From the NCBI GenBank assembly GCA_026261815.1, contig JAMPIT010000575.1, positions 41,455,501 to 41,519,500 on the forward strand: DNA of 64,000 bases, in the 5' to 3' direction. The notes beneath the pieces are model-generated. The model was given only the letters and a program-made list of their open reading frames with translations. It did no database searches and was not told the DNA's origin. Shown here in pieces: positions 14,301 to 29,300 of this stretch. The stretch is from Monarcha castaneiventris obscurior. Taxonomy: Eukaryota > Chordata > Aves > Passeriformes > Monarchidae. A program made the position numbers and the translations under genes. Within the stretch, counting starts at the first letter, position 1; each line of letters starts with the position of its first letter.

Positions 14301-17300
14301 TGTGTACTGTAAGATCTTTCAATAACAAATGATGTAGGGAATACAGAAATTCCACTGGAACTTAAGCAGTGTTGTTCATCCTTATAATACCCTCTATGCC
14401 AAACATCTAAAGAGCAGAAAAATAGAGCTGTGGCCAAATTTTACCAGTGCAGAGATGTTCAAAAGTGGTGTTTTGCCCTTTGTGTGAAGAATCATCTTCT
14501 TCATGATTTCAAATATGTGCAATGGAGTTGTTTTTTGAAGTCAGTTAGTCAGAGTGCGTATGCAGATAGCCAATCATTTGTGCCATTTGTCTTTAATGAA
14601 AAACTACTTAGAATTGAGTGTGTCATAAGGATACTCTAAATGGTACAATATTTTCAGGCTCGAGTAGCTAAGCAGATGTTAATGTGAGCAGTATGTCTCA
14701 TATTTAAATCTTTTTGTAGCTTTTTTGTTATGCCATTTATGTACTTAGCCAAAGTCCACAGAAAGATTTCTGTTATGAATGCTGTTTTTATTAAAAATTG
14801 GGTTTCACAATCTTATTGCTCCATATAGTGTTTCACAAAAATTTGTGTAACCTCCATGTGTAATGTAACTTGCTTCCATAAGGATTCACAAAGAAGCGCT
14901 CGTGACCAGATTCCCTCTTGGATAGAACAGGACCGAGTGTGGGCAGTAGCATCTTTAAAGGTATACATCATGTGGTCTGTTGAATTTAAATTTAAAGAAC
15001 TTTGTTTTTGGCAGATAGCAATTTGGACTTGAATGCTCAGATATGTATTTGTCAGATCCAAAGTTTTTTTATTTTAAGGTGTTTATTCCATCTTCCAGAA
15101 ACCATAGCTTAATATATACCCACTTGAATTAAAAAAAAAAAAGGTGTTTTTTTGTTTTTCTTTTAATATCACTTTTCTGAGCATTTAGGAATGTACACTT
15201 TTCATGTACGTTTCTGCCCCATCTAATAATGCCATTCAATGCATGTGAGTGAACCTGTCATCTCAGTGAGATTAGAAAATACTGTAAGTCTACCCAAGGT
15301 ACTACTAGGAAGATAGAGGAAAAATTGTGAATAATATTTAATTGTAGATTTCACTTATGTAATGACTTTCACAAATCACTTCATATTGTATTAAAAGCCA
15401 TGAACTGTTAATTCAGAAATCAGTATTCTCCTATCAGATTTCTCTATACATCTTTATAGGTGTTTCAGAGTTTGTGATTGCTCAGATTGAACTAAAACAA
15501 AACCACTGTTTTGCATTGGTTCCTCCTACCACAGTCAGTTTTGAAGTGCTCTGATCCTGAAGGGAACTAAAGGAAAATACTAGTCCTGAAATTCTGCTTT
15601 AGGCTCTTCTCCTCCTGCATGTAGCTCATCAGCAAGAAGAAAAACCTTGGCTGGTCTTTGGCAAGCACTTCTTTTGCTAAACCCAGAATTCACTATTTAA
15701 TTTCTCTTCAACTGGGAATCAGGAACAATAACAATAAAGGTGTGGCAAGCATAATAGTTAGAGGTTTAAACAAACAAATAAACAAACAGAAATCGAGTAA
15801 CTGAGTGAATCAGTAGCATGCACTGATAGCAAACCATTACTGATAGCAGATCATTATTAGAGGAAGGGACTTAAAGGTAGAACCCATAGTTTAAAATCAA
15901 AGAACCTTAAGGTTTAAAACTAAAATTATAGTGCAACATAGATTTAGCCTTTCCAGATGTAGGAAACCGAGAAGGGAGAACTTCGGTAATTAGTGGTGGA
16001 TTTGATTTACAACCCTGGAAGAAACTTGGTCTGGCATAATTAACAGAGATTTATAGTCCTTAAGCAAGAGAAATACTGTGCTGCCTGAACAAGCGCCGCC
16101 ACGACACCAGGGAATAGGTAAACAAGTGGTTAATTTTAAAATATACTCTTTTCTTCTCTAACTCCAAGAATAAAATTGAATTTTGTGATTTCCACAAGTA
16201 GTGGTCATCGTGATATTTGGAAATAAATTAAAATATACAGTGTCCAAATGGCTATTCTTCTTTACAGTTAAATCTATACCATTTGTTTTGTAGATATCTC
16301 TCCCAGGTCTCTATCAGACACTTTGCTTTGAAGATGAAAGTCTGTGGCGCACTTTTTCTCAGAGCTCTATATGTGAACAAGACTTTCCATCTTTGGTTGT
16401 AAAAAGAATTTCCTTGTTTCAGCAGGTAATCTTTTCGTTCATAATATTAATTATGAGTTCAGCATTGAAAGTAAATTTTACATCCAGGCCTGTTTGAATT
16501 ATAATCAGTGACTGTATCTACACTGTCTTACAGTTTAGCTATTTTTTTTAGTCAAAGGATTATATATATTTTTTTACTATCATGCATATTATTTCTCTGT
16601 TATCTGAGTCTTTTTAGTGTTGGTCTATTAGCTGCAATTAAGTATACCCTGTAAGGTAACAAGTTCTTTAGAAATATACGCTGAATTAATTTTATGAATA
16701 GGTATTAAAATTCTTTCATGGTTGCTTTGTCGCTGCTGGATGTGTCAGCTTGTTGAGCATCTTTAATTTACTTCATCACTGAATGTGCAAACTCACACGT
16801 CTGACACAAAATGCAGTAGCAACCTCTGCTTCTTTAGAATAGAAGTAATGAAAAATGACTTCTGAAAACCTGGTGATAAAGAACTCATGGAGAATCTGGG
16901 AAAGGCAAGTTCCTTCCTCAGCCTGAGGGTGAAGAGAAAAATACAATCACTTTTGTGCTTATGAATGAAAAGGTGTTGTTACTTAATTTCAAATGATGCT
17001 GTGATTTTTCATTTGAAGTTACTTTATGTAAAAAAATCCAGAGAAAGGATGAGGCATTAGACAATGTAGTTTTGTGCTGATTGGCTCTTAGCAGCTGTCT
17101 ATTTGGAGTTTTTTGTGGAGGAGGAAAATTTCTGAAATAGCATGCATGGAATTCAGGAACAAACCATTTTGGAAAGGAATTTGTCTGAGTAATATTAGAT
17201 TCAATGGAATGCTGAAGAGCACTTCTTATGTGTGCAGTGTGTTGTCAGAAAATGTCTGCGTTTGTAGGAAAGTAAATCTGGAATGATCAGTGTATCTTGT

Positions 17301-20300
17301 TTCTTGTACAGAAACTATTAAGAATGTTTCTGTTGATGAAGTATACTGAAGCTACGGAGTAAGATTGATGTGCCACCCATAAATTAGTTTGAACTGAAAC
17401 CAGAGATATTACAATTCCAAGTAGGACATTGCTGCCTATATATTTGCACAGAATTTAGATTACTAGTATAAAGCTAAGTGTGCTTTCAGTCATTGTAGCT
17501 ACCAAAACAGCTACTTTTTTTCTAAAATATTGTAGAAAAGTTTGTATAAGTAGACATTTGGTATAGATCTATTTTCTGATTCTATTGATAGAACAAGCTA
17601 CTTATAAAAGAACAGTTACAGTAGATTATCATGGAAAGGAATGATCAGATAGCTCTATATATTCAGGTAAAATAAGTTTGTTATTAAGATAAATTCAAAG
17701 AATTCATCCTTCTTAGAAGAGTCTTGCATTTTAAATTGTCATTATATACTTTTATAGACTCATCTCCACTGAATATATTTTATTTTAAGGTACTTGTGGT
17801 CCAGGCTGTCAGACCAGACAGGCTACAGAGTGCCATGGCTCTTTTTGCATGTAAAACCCTAGGTAAGTTAATTTTTCACCAGGGTATTCCTGCACAACAA
17901 TGAAATATATTTTTTTGTCCTATGTTTCTCTTTTATTTTATAGTTCTTATGGAATCCCTAAGTTTCAGCATATGAAAATATGCTGTAAATGAGTTTGCTG
18001 ATTTTGTTCTTGTAAAATATTCTTAAAAGTGCTTTTAAAATGGTTTGGTTTATGCTGCACAGTGATTGAAAATATAATAAAAAGATCTGTCATTTTTAAT
18101 TAATTCTTGAACACTGGAGTAGTTAAGAAAGGAAGCTAACTGGTTTTCTGTAAGTTTTACACTGCAGCACTCTCCTTAAGACTCAGATTTTCCATCAATA
18201 TTACTTTATGTCATTTACCATTTAAAGACCATTAGGTTTGCGATTTTATAAATTGAGCCTCAAAAGATTATTTAATTAATATCAGTCATTTTTGTCTAAC
18301 TCTTGGTCTGTAATACTTTTACTTGGTCTGTAGTACTTTTTACTCTGTTTAAAAACACACATGATTTAGAATGATTCAATGCTATGGTTGTCCGTTTGTT
18401 TTAGTCAGACTGTATCTTCTCTCAAGTGTATTATATCCAGAGTTTGAAACCTGTATGCCAAATAATCTTAATATTGCAGTACAGTACACAAAAGCCTTCC
18501 TTCAGTTTTTAGCAGTTACAAGTGTCTCATCAGTGTGGACACTGTAAGTTTTAAGTCACTTTATCTTACTCCCTTATGCTGTCTGTGGGCATTATTTGTT
18601 GCTCGAAATTGCCTCCATATCTGCCACCCAGACTGGGATTTTCAGCATTAAGGTATAGCTTCTCTGTCAAACATTATTAGTAGGTAGAGAGGGTACTTTG
18701 ATTGTGGTGACATGGCCCATGCTGACAATGTCCCTGCCTGTTGGAATCAAATGACAAGAGTGATCTGCAGTGTGTGTGGCTCAAAAACCAGCAGAGACCT
18801 GAAGTTTATTTGCTTGCCTACTGTCTTCACAATCTTAATGAATTACATAAATTGCTTGTTCTGGGACCAGTTCCTTGGAGGAATGCTGCACAAGGGAATA
18901 GTTTCGGTGAATGAAGCTGCAGCCTCACCAAGGAAGGCAAAAAACCATTGACTCAGTTTGGATTTCCAAAATTATTAAATCATCCAGAAATCATCCATGG
19001 ATTTTTCATGCATATCAGTGAGATCAGTGAAATCGTGACTAGCACATTCTAACCAATAAAAGATGTCATGCTTGTATGAATATTTTTTCAGATTTTTTTC
19101 TACTATGTCTTTTTCAGTGTCCTTGCACTGAAGCAACTTAAAACAAACTGTTTTACATAGTTCTAAAGGGAGCCATTAAGTTTCCAATCTCATTTGGCTG
19201 CTTTCCTGTGAGAAAAATAAATTCCTAAAGACCTGTAATATCACACAAGAAAGCCTTTCACTTCTGTTTTATCCAGATATTTCTTTTTTTCCTTTCTCAC
19301 CTTTTACCTATATTTTTAAATTTATGGATGATGAGGGATTAAAATAATTTCTTTTAAAGTTAAGGTTCATAAGAATTTGCTAAGAATGTGTTTTGTAACA
19401 CCCAAAGCATGCTTATTTCTTTATTTTACATGTTATACAGAAATGCTTTTCAGTACCTAAAGGGGCACACAAGCAAACTGGAGATGGACTTTTTACAAGG
19501 GCATGTGGTAACAGGACAAAGGGGAACAACTTCAGACTGAAAGAGAGTAGTTTCAGGTTAGATACTAGGATGAAATTCTTCCCTGTAAAGGTAGTGAGGC
19601 ACTGGAGCCTTGTGGATGTCCCATCCCTCAAAGTGTTCAAGGACAGCCTAGATAGGTCTCTGAGCAACTTGGTCTAGTGGGAAGTGTCCCTGCCCATGGC
19701 AGGGGGGTTGGAATGAGATGGCCCTTGAGGTCCCAATGCAAACCATTCTATGATTCTATGGTACAAATTATGTAGTATAGGGGAACATACAATAGATCAA
19801 GTCTGAAAACAGACTGTGCCCTCAAGGAAATGTGTGTTGCATCTTTTAGTAGTTGTGGCATAGATGTCACTGATTTGGGCTTTTCTGTCTTGCTGTACGT
19901 TGTGATTTCCCATTGCACCCAACACTTCACTAGTTAAGTGCCAGTCTAAAGATGCATGAAAATATGTGGTTAACATTATTTAACTTATGATACACTCATA
20001 TACATCTCTTTGGGCTCGTGTATAAATCCCTTGCCTATATTAGGTCAACATTCTAGACATTTAAGTTGTATATTAAAACAAATAATAGACATAAGTAATC
20101 ATAGTTGGAAGAACCATGTATGTCTAATAATTAGGCTCTCAGGGCAGTAAGGAGAGATATTCTGCATAAGGAGAGATATGCTCAAACACTGCAATTAGTT
20201 TCAGCAAATAGCATAGCTTCTCATTCCACTCTTCTCTCTTTGTATGTTTTCCTCAAGACTACACTAAATAAAGACTGCAGTTTATATTTGCCAAGCTGGA

Positions 20301-23300
20301 AATCCAGGCACTGTGATTGTATATTTTTCTTATCAATGTAGGGTGCCTTATACCTGCATGTTGTAAGGATTTTTTTCTTCATTTTAAAACCAGTTTTATG
20401 GTGTGTGCTGAACACAACTCTTGACAGCCAGATGAGCACTAAAGTGGATAGTGAAGCACTCCATCACGTGGAGTCACTTTATTTCCATAATAATTCTAAT
20501 TCTGATTGTAGGAATAAAAGAATTATCTCCCTCGCCTCTGAATATGAAACGTCTGTATAAAGAGACACTGGAAATTGAGCCCATCTTGATAATAATTTCT
20601 CCTGGTGCTGATCCTTCTCAAGAGTTGCAGGAACTTGCCAGTGTTGAAAGAAATGCTGAGTGCTACCATCAGGTCAGTCTTGGATAAGCGCAATGATTAA
20701 AAACCACAATGTGTAAAATTTTACTGTAGTCATATCTCTTTTACTTTGTTTTTTAAAAAAGTTAGTATGTAAAATCATAGTTTGGTGTCTGTGTTGTTTT
20801 GTTGTTCCCACCTGTCTTGACACTAACTTCGCATTCCATTTGCAAAATGGGCTGGAGAAGAGAGACACAATTATTCATGCTCACAGAAGCAGAATCCAAA
20901 CAAGAGACATTCCTCCAGTGGGGAGAAGGAGAAAATGAGAAGATGGATGGAAAAGAACAAAAGAGGCTGAGAATTGTTATACATGCTGCAGCATTATCTT
21001 TTTTAGTGTAAAGTAATTGACACAAACAAAATCCACTGAAAACTAGACTTCATAATTTCCTCTGCTTATAGGATTTGCACATTTCTTTCTTCAACAGAAA
21101 ATGTAAATCAGGTGCTCAGTATTTGTGAATACTAGGTGTTTTGTGAAATTCTGTAAAATGTTTTGAGAAATTTTACATCCTTGAAGGTTCCCAAGAATCC
21201 CCTGGACAAAGCCCTTAGCTCCTGGTCTGATCTGTCATACCTGGCCCTACTTAGAGCAGGAGATTGGACTAGACACCTTCCAGGATCCATTCCAATTCAA
21301 GTTACTCTATGAATCAAATGGTTTCCAAATATTCCCAATAAACAGCTCCAATATGCTTTATAACTTTCTGTAAAATACTATTTCCTTCTGTCATTTGATA
21401 TATTAAGGGGAGGGAGGTTGCTATCTAGCTGATCACTGGTTAGCATAGAAATGGAAAATGTCAAGTTTAATGTTGCTTTTAAATAGTCCTTGAAGTTGTT
21501 CCTTTCCTGGAAAATAAACTGATATAATATATTTTTCCCATCAAGCTGTAAATATTTAGATCCTGCTGCCATCTTACCTAGCTGTGAACATTGCAGATTG
21601 CATATTTCTTACTGTGCCACATGGATTTTCATGTTTATCTCTAAATATCCTTTACATGTTGGACTTTCAAAATGTAGCGTGGTATGGTATTCAGGACTCA
21701 AAGCTAAATCATCTGAAAGTTGTCTTACTAATGAGAATATTTTGTTATTATTTTTTCCTACACTTTCTCATGTAATTTGAACATAAAAGATAGAATTTTC
21801 TTCTCTGCTGAATAATTTCTTATATAGGATAAAGAATAGAGTGCTAAATTCATGCCATCTGTTACCATATTGTTACTTTCAGTTGTCTTCTCTTGGCTAT
21901 TTTCAATTATTTCAAGATATTATGCTCAATTTTTCTTAGTCAGAGAATCGTAATGCCAAGACAGGACTTTTCAGATTGGCTAAGACCTCTTTATTTTCAA
22001 CTTGTTTGGTTCAGGGTTTTTTGTTATATACAGCTTCCGAATAGATTCTAAGGTAGAACTAATATGGTATTATAAAAAGTGAAGGAAGGAGTATATGTTA
22101 AATTCTTCATATATCCCAGCTGGAAAGAGAGCAGCCTTAGTTTTTCACTCATCTTAATACAAAATTGAGTATTTCTCTTCAAATGAAGTACTCCTAACTT
22201 CCAGTCAAAAGAAACTTTCTTCTCATTTATCTCTTACTTTTGCAGTTCTGCAGTAATGCAGTTTAGTCATTGATATTTAAATTACTTTTTGACTTCCCAG
22301 GGAATACCATCACTGTCACCAAGTGATGTATGTTTTTTTCCATTCAAAGACTAGGTAATGTTGTTTGTTCAGAAACTCTGGCTAGATAAGTAGCAAAGAA
22401 AAACTTGTTTCTCTTTTCCCTACTTTAGTAACCTATCACATTAGAGAAAATTCTGGTTATCTTTAGCACTCTTTTTTTTTTTATGTATTTATCCTAACCT
22501 GAAAACTAATTTGTATTTAACTGTTAAATGAGGTCTGAGAGATTCTTGATACAACTGTGTCTGCCATTTCAGATTGCCATGGGCCAGGGCCAAGCTGACC
22601 TGGCTATTCAAACTTTAAGAGAATGTGCACAGAATGGAGAATGGCTGTGTTTGAAGAACCTGCATCTTGTTACATCTTGGCTTCCTGTATTGGAAAAGGT
22701 GAGAGTAAATAGAGAAGAAGATACTGGAAACCAGACAAAATTAGTATGCAGCATTTCTGAAGCATTTCACAGTGATGTTTAAAACTGCAGTTTAAAAATG
22801 TGCTTTTGCAGTTTTCTCAGTCATGGATAAGATGAGCTGCTTCAGATCCAAGCAGCTTCTTTTTTTGTGTGAATGCTTTAATTTTCATACAAGGTAGAGT
22901 ATTTCTACCACAATGAGTGGTCAGATGCTCCAGTTAGGACTTCTGGTATTTTATGGGGTACTGCCCATGTTTTTTCATGAACTATGAATCTATGTATGCT
23001 TGAATTTAATTTTTTTCCCCATTAGTTCTAGGACTTTCTTTTTAGTAGTTATTTTTATTGTGAAGTGCAGCCAGAGTCTGAGTCACTAGGAGGTTTTTGC
23101 TAATTTTAAATTAAAATGTCTCATATTTTATAGAAACACATACTTATGGCATATGAAATCATTAACTTGCTAACTAAAACTGCATTTATATGATATACTT
23201 TTCATGTATATCACTGTGAAATCCTCAGAACAAATTAAGTCAGAAGAAAATCATGGAATTCCTTTAACTGTTACTGCAGTTTTAATTTTCCAGTTTTCAA

Positions 23301-26300
23301 TGATTTTTGTAAAGCGCAGTCCATGGACGTGAGCTTGGAGTCTGTCATCTGTCTAGCAGTACCCATGTGGCATGTACCTTTAGCATTCCTATAATCCATT
23401 CTGAAAAAATGGAAAGGCAAAGCAAGATAACACTGATGTGTGTCATGTAGCCTGAACAAGACAGTCAACAGTAAGGAAATGTTTGTAAGCTCCTTGCTGA
23501 ATACAAAATTTCAGATCTTGTAAGTATTAAAATATGGATATATGTCAGGAGGTTCTTACTCTTTCCACATGAACATCATACTGAATGTGTTAAACTTCCT
23601 GCTGAGCTTAATATAGACTAAGATTTGCTGATGTTTGACTCTGCACATCCCCTTGCCTGTTTTGCATACCATTAGCAAGTGCAAGGCTATGTAATTCTTA
23701 CATTTGAACGTCCTCTTAACAGACTGCTGAATATTTATAATTCAGTTCCATCCAGGTACAGAAATTCAGTTCTTACAGTCTTTGGATATGGACCCGAGTG
23801 TACCACAGTGAGATAGATTGAAAACTGGCCTAATTGCATTACTCCAAGGGGCACTTTGAGCATCAAAAAATCCAGTTGGAGGCCAGTCATTAGTTGTGCT
23901 CTAGGCATCGATACTGTGGCCAGCATTGTTTAACATCTTAATTAATGAGGTGAATAATGGGACAAAGTGCATCCTCAGCAAGTAGAGATGATAAAAAAAC
24001 GAGGGAAATGATTGATGTAACAGATGAGTGTACTTTTCAAAAGGTTCAAAAGGACCTTGATAGACAAGAACCTTGTGAAGTTCAGCAATGGGAAATGGCA
24101 AGAGCTTCCCATGAGAAAGAGTAACTCCAGCCACCCAGACAGTCTGGGGATAAACTGGCTGAAAAGCAGCTTGGCAGAAAAGGCCTGGGTGTCCTGGTGG
24201 GTAAGAAGGGGACCATGAGCCAGCAAAGTGACCTTGCAGCAAAGACCACTGGCATCCTGGGCTGTTTTAGGCAGTGTTGCCAGTAGGTGGAGGGACGTTA
24301 TCCTTCCTCTCTACTCAGCTCTGGTGAGATGCACCTGGAGTTCTGTGTCCAGTGCTTGGCTACCCAGTACAAGAGAATCATGGACATACTGAAACCAGTT
24401 CAGTAAAGGGCTGCAAAGGTGATGAAGGAACTGGAGCATGTATCATACAAAGAGAAACTGAGAGAACTGGGACTGTTCAGCCTGGGAAAGAGAAGCCTCA
24501 GGGGAATCTTAGCATTTTGTGTATTGGCTGATGGGAAAGAGTAAAGGAGACTGAGTCAGACCCTTTTCACTAGTGTCCCATGACAGGACAAGAGGCCATG
24601 GCCACAAACTAAAATACAGGAAATGCTATTTAAATATATGATAAAACTTATTTTAATGTGAAGGTGGTCAAACACTGGTACAGGTTTCCCAGAGAGGCTG
24701 CAGAGTCTCCCTCCTTGGAGATAATGGAAAACCTGACTGGCTACAGCTCTGGGCAACTTGTATCTGGCTCTGCTTTGAGCACAGAGTTGGACAAGGCAGT
24801 CTCTGGTGGTTCCTTCCAAGCTCCACAATTCCATAATTCTATGTTAGAGTTGTCATTTTGCTTAAATAGCTGAACAGGTAATGGTTTTTCAGATTTTTTT
24901 CTTTACTAAAAACATTGAAAACAAATTGATAATAATTATGCTGTAGAGATTGTCAGAATGAATGGATTGTGAGAAAATCTTTTAAGAGTTTTTTGAGCTA
25001 TGTTTCTTCCAACACACATGCAGAAAACTCTTGACATTGTTCTGAAACCACTTGTCAGGCAACTTTGGTGTCTTCAGTGGTAAATATATGGGTTTCAGCT
25101 CAGCGTAAAGTACCAGCAGTGTGTTTCCATATATTCAATGATTACATATTTTTGTGAAGCTTTTATATTTGAAATAACTTTTGGCAATATTTCTCTTAGA
25201 ACTTAATTTTCCAATCTTCAGTTTTCTGTGAATCATGATGCATGAAGGGGTCATACAGCAAACACTTGAAGAAAAAGAAATTAATTTTGTTATACTGGTA
25301 TTGAAAGTCATTGAGACCTGTTGTTGATATGCAGCCCACATTGCAAGCCTTCATCATTTTTGATGTAGACTTCTGGTGTTTTTGTGCTTAAAAGAAGTAA
25401 AGAACTGCTCTATATTTTTATGTCCTGAATTTAATATCTAAGGAAAACGTGCAAATACTTTGGCATAGCTAGGATGAATTTAAAATTTGAGCACAGCAAT
25501 GATACAGAATGTGCAGAGGCAACACATCTTGAACTGTAACCTTATGTGTATAAACAACTGTCGATTTTTTAGATAAACCTTTCTAATAAAAAATTTTATC
25601 TAAACTTTCTAGTCCGGGATATAATTTTGTAAATACTGTTCTATATATAAAAACCCCCAGTCACCTCAAAGCCTATTTCAATATATAACATTTCTTTAAT
25701 AGGAACTGAATACATTGCATCCTCAACCAAACTTTCGTCTTTGGCTTACTACTGAAGTTCATCCAAAATTTACTCCGATTTTACTTCAATCAAGTCTGAA
25801 AATAACCTATGAAGTAAGATTTGTTTGGAAAGCTTTTATTAGATTCTTACAGTTAATGAACCTTGATGTATAGCAAACTATATTTTTAGATAGAATACCT
25901 GGTTTTACCTTATATTTCAGTTACATGTAAGACAAAAAATAAAATAATTTACCTTGAAAGATAATTTTTTCCTATATGCTTTTCCCAGTTGAAAGTATGA
26001 ACTGAAAATAAGTTTACATAGGAGAAGTAATTGATCTGTTTTGTGCTCCAAATACTTTTGTGCATTTAATCAGTTTTTCTTAAAATCAGAAATCTACATA
26101 GGTACTGTTACATGGGTGGAAAACAAGGCATTTCTCCTCCTTGATGAATATCCACATCTGAAGATCACAGAATCCCACTTTCTCTTCCTTGTTTTCCTTT
26201 TTAGCCCCATAGCTTCATATTCGCTGGATCCTTTCAACAAAAATGTCTCTCCTCCCATACATCAGAACATACAGTTAAAAGCCTTTACTGAAAATTAAGA

Positions 26301-29300
26301 GCTTTGCATTTGGAATGGCTCAGCTTAAGGAATAACTGGAACCATGTTCCTCCACCTGATTGGAAACTAGTCTAATCATGAATGCACTTAAGCAGTAATG
26401 TCCAATATGGAAATCATTAACAGGAGTGCTCCTAACTCTTCCATGGAGTGTGGAGATTTTGCCTGCAGCTAATCCAAGAAACTCTGACCTTTTAGAGTCC
26501 AATGCTGCTGACTTTCAAGAAACCAAAATTGTTATACTTTTATATTGGCTACAAGTATTTTAAATTTGAGTACCCTCTTGCTTATATTAGGGTCTTCAAT
26601 GGTACATGAACTGCAGGACTGTCTTACTCATCCCACTGTCTTTGGAATAATTGCAACTTTGCACAAATGCAATATTCTAAATAATTTTGTTTTTCTTTCT
26701 AATTGTAGTAAATATGTTGTTACCATGAAAGAACAATGTTAGGCAATGACTTGGCAAATGATATTTGATTATTATATGGTTGTAGTATGTACCAATGTAT
26801 GTAGAATGTTACCAATGAAGATACAGATATTATAAAAAAAATTGTGAATTTACTACAGTTTTGCAGTTATTTGTCAGAACCAACTATGGTAATCTTATGG
26901 AACCACTAACAGCTGCGTTAACAAAAGAAACAATTGAATTTACTTTATGCTGATATATTTTGGTAGAGTACTATTCTTTCACTAAGTTCTTTTAGTGTAG
27001 TATAGTCCTATCAGTTGGTACTGGTAACCTGGTTACCATTTCCTTCAGTATGTTGAAGTTATTTTCAGTATAGAATCATTCTGTCGTTAGGCCATTTATT
27101 ACAAACATTTTCCTTTCTCGTTAAATTCTATTCTATTAAGTACTGTTTGTCATTTCATTAAGTTAAATATTCTAGATTATAGTTTAAGAAAATAGCGCAT
27201 AAAAATGTCAGGTTTTCTGTCTAGAACAGTGTTTTTCCTTCCAATGCAGGCACCTCCAGGCCTCAAAAAAAATCTCTTGCGAACTTATGAATCTTGGACA
27301 CCAGAGCAAATCAGCAAAAAGGGAAATCTGTCTAGAGCACATTCTCTCTTTTGTTTAGCATGGTTTCATGCTGTATGCCAAGAAAGAAGAAATTACATCC
27401 CTCAGGTAATATTTTATTTGCTATCTTTTAAAAAATGTACCCCATTTATTAGCTCTTGTACTTGGAAGCATTTTTCATCATGTATATGTTGGGTCATATT
27501 CAGAAATGAGAAAAACTTGGATATTTCTGGTGCCTGCCTTTATTGTCTCTGAATTCATTGCAAAATAAGGTCTTGGTAACCTCAGTTCCTGTCCCTCTGA
27601 AAATTGCTCCTGCCTGCCTATTTTGTGATTCATGTACTGAGTGATACTGATGCAGAAGTGGGGTCCCATGAAAAAGATTCTGTTAATCCTTTTACTTGGG
27701 AGAGGCCAAAATATGATGGAAACACAAATGGAAGACATGTGAAAAGAGACGCTGGTGGGAAGGAGGGGATGACATTGTCTACTCTTTCTTCATACAAACT
27801 CCTTCAAGGAGAAGGAAGAACAAGGGAAATTGTTAATTTCTTGTGCGGATTATAATGGTTTTCAGAGGTGTATTTTTTCTTTAGCTACATTTTTGATTAA
27901 ACTAAACATTTTTTTCTGGCTGCAGATGCTTAAATTAAACAGACCAAAAAAAAACACCAAGCAGCAAACTGCTCTATGTCTTGTCTATTTTATTCTGTTA
28001 GACTAGATATGAAGTTACTCTGTCATCTAAAGGATTTGATCTGGCAGAGCCTGGAATGTTGGAGAGTTTTTTTGCTAGTTTTGACTTTGTGATTTTTTAG
28101 GTTGTTTACCTTTTTCAGTAATAGGCTTTTGAATATTGTGTTCAAGTAGTACAATGGGTGAAAATATTCAAACTATTAAACTAACACATGAATTCTCCTT
28201 TGTTCTTGTTCAAATTCATGTTCTTTGGCACCAGTTTTTCAAGTAACACAAGGTAGGATTGGTGCTCTCTGTAATTCCACTGCACAAATGTGCAGACGGT
28301 GGATTTATATTTCAAGATTACCAGTTTCTAACATTGATGGACTGTAGTTAATCTCAGGTAGAAGTTCTTGAAGTTTGAATTGTTTTGGTTACAGATCTGT
28401 TAAAAAACTTCAACATGAATACTGTTAGGAGCATCTTTGCAGACTTCAGGGTGGCTGGCTGATAGTTTATTGTGATCTGTGGAACTGCTGCAGTCTTGAC
28501 CTCAGACTGTGTCCATCTCACTGGACATGTGCATGTTGTCTGACACATTTGCATTTCTCATCATGAATCATAGGCACTGTTCTTATGATCCATATGCAAA
28601 TGTACACCTGTAAGAAGACAGAGCAACAGGACATACCTTTGAGATCTGGATTTCCTAAATTCTTTCACATATATCAATATTTATTGATACTTATCAATTT
28701 ACACTGAAAGCTTTCTGTGAGAATTACTTACACAGTATGCATTCCTGCTATATGAGGAGTAATGTCCCAAGAAAAAAAAGGAGGTACATACTGCAAATGA
28801 TTAAAATATGCATATGGTGGTCAGCATTTTTGTGATAAGAGTAGCAGTAATTGATAATTTTTTTTTGGTCAGATGAGAAGTGATGTGAATTAAAGAGTGA
28901 GATGAGTGTATATTTAAGACTATGTTTGAAGAATCAGTCCTATTTATGAAAATACTGTCTGTATACTGAAATACAAAAAGGCCCTCAGAAACAAAATGGT
29001 AATTCAATGCATGATCTAGTCACAGATGTCAGCAAGTTTTAGTTGAAGTAAATATTGATAGGAAATAAAATAACCTTAAGTTTACATTTTTCATACTCAG
29101 TGGATTCTGGTTTATGTAAATATATAAAATTAAATGCACTGTTAAAACTGAGTTTTTTATACTACCTCTACTGACTGTTTCAAAAAATGCACTTTAGTGG
29201 ACACAGGTCGTTTCTTTTTTCATTAAGTATATTACACAGCATTCAGTAACCACATGATGCTGGTATTTTACTTCATGATCATCACTGTGTGACTAATTGT

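Larger units (their letters stand above)
17863..20511 (+). other. Intron 10
   Basis: 2.6 kb; holds a 20-bp tandem duplication, a candidate alternative exon (18405-18543), the CR1 fragment at 19453-19760 and a near-tandem 19-bp repeat (taaggagagatattctgca) at about 20148-20183. Confidence 0.85.

Noticed and set aside
18712..18951. 79-codon plus-strand frame in intron 10
   Set aside because: No good flanking splice sites in the gene's phase and no motif; treated as chance.
23901..24242. 113-codon minus-strand frame and smaller frames on both strands
   Set aside because: Lie inside the CR1 copy 23795-24843; the minus strand is antisense to the element.
27406..27552. 49-codon read-through of the exon 14 donor
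   Set aside because: Shorter than the exon 15 case, F/C/S-rich as expected of intron, and no polyadenylation signal noticed just after it.
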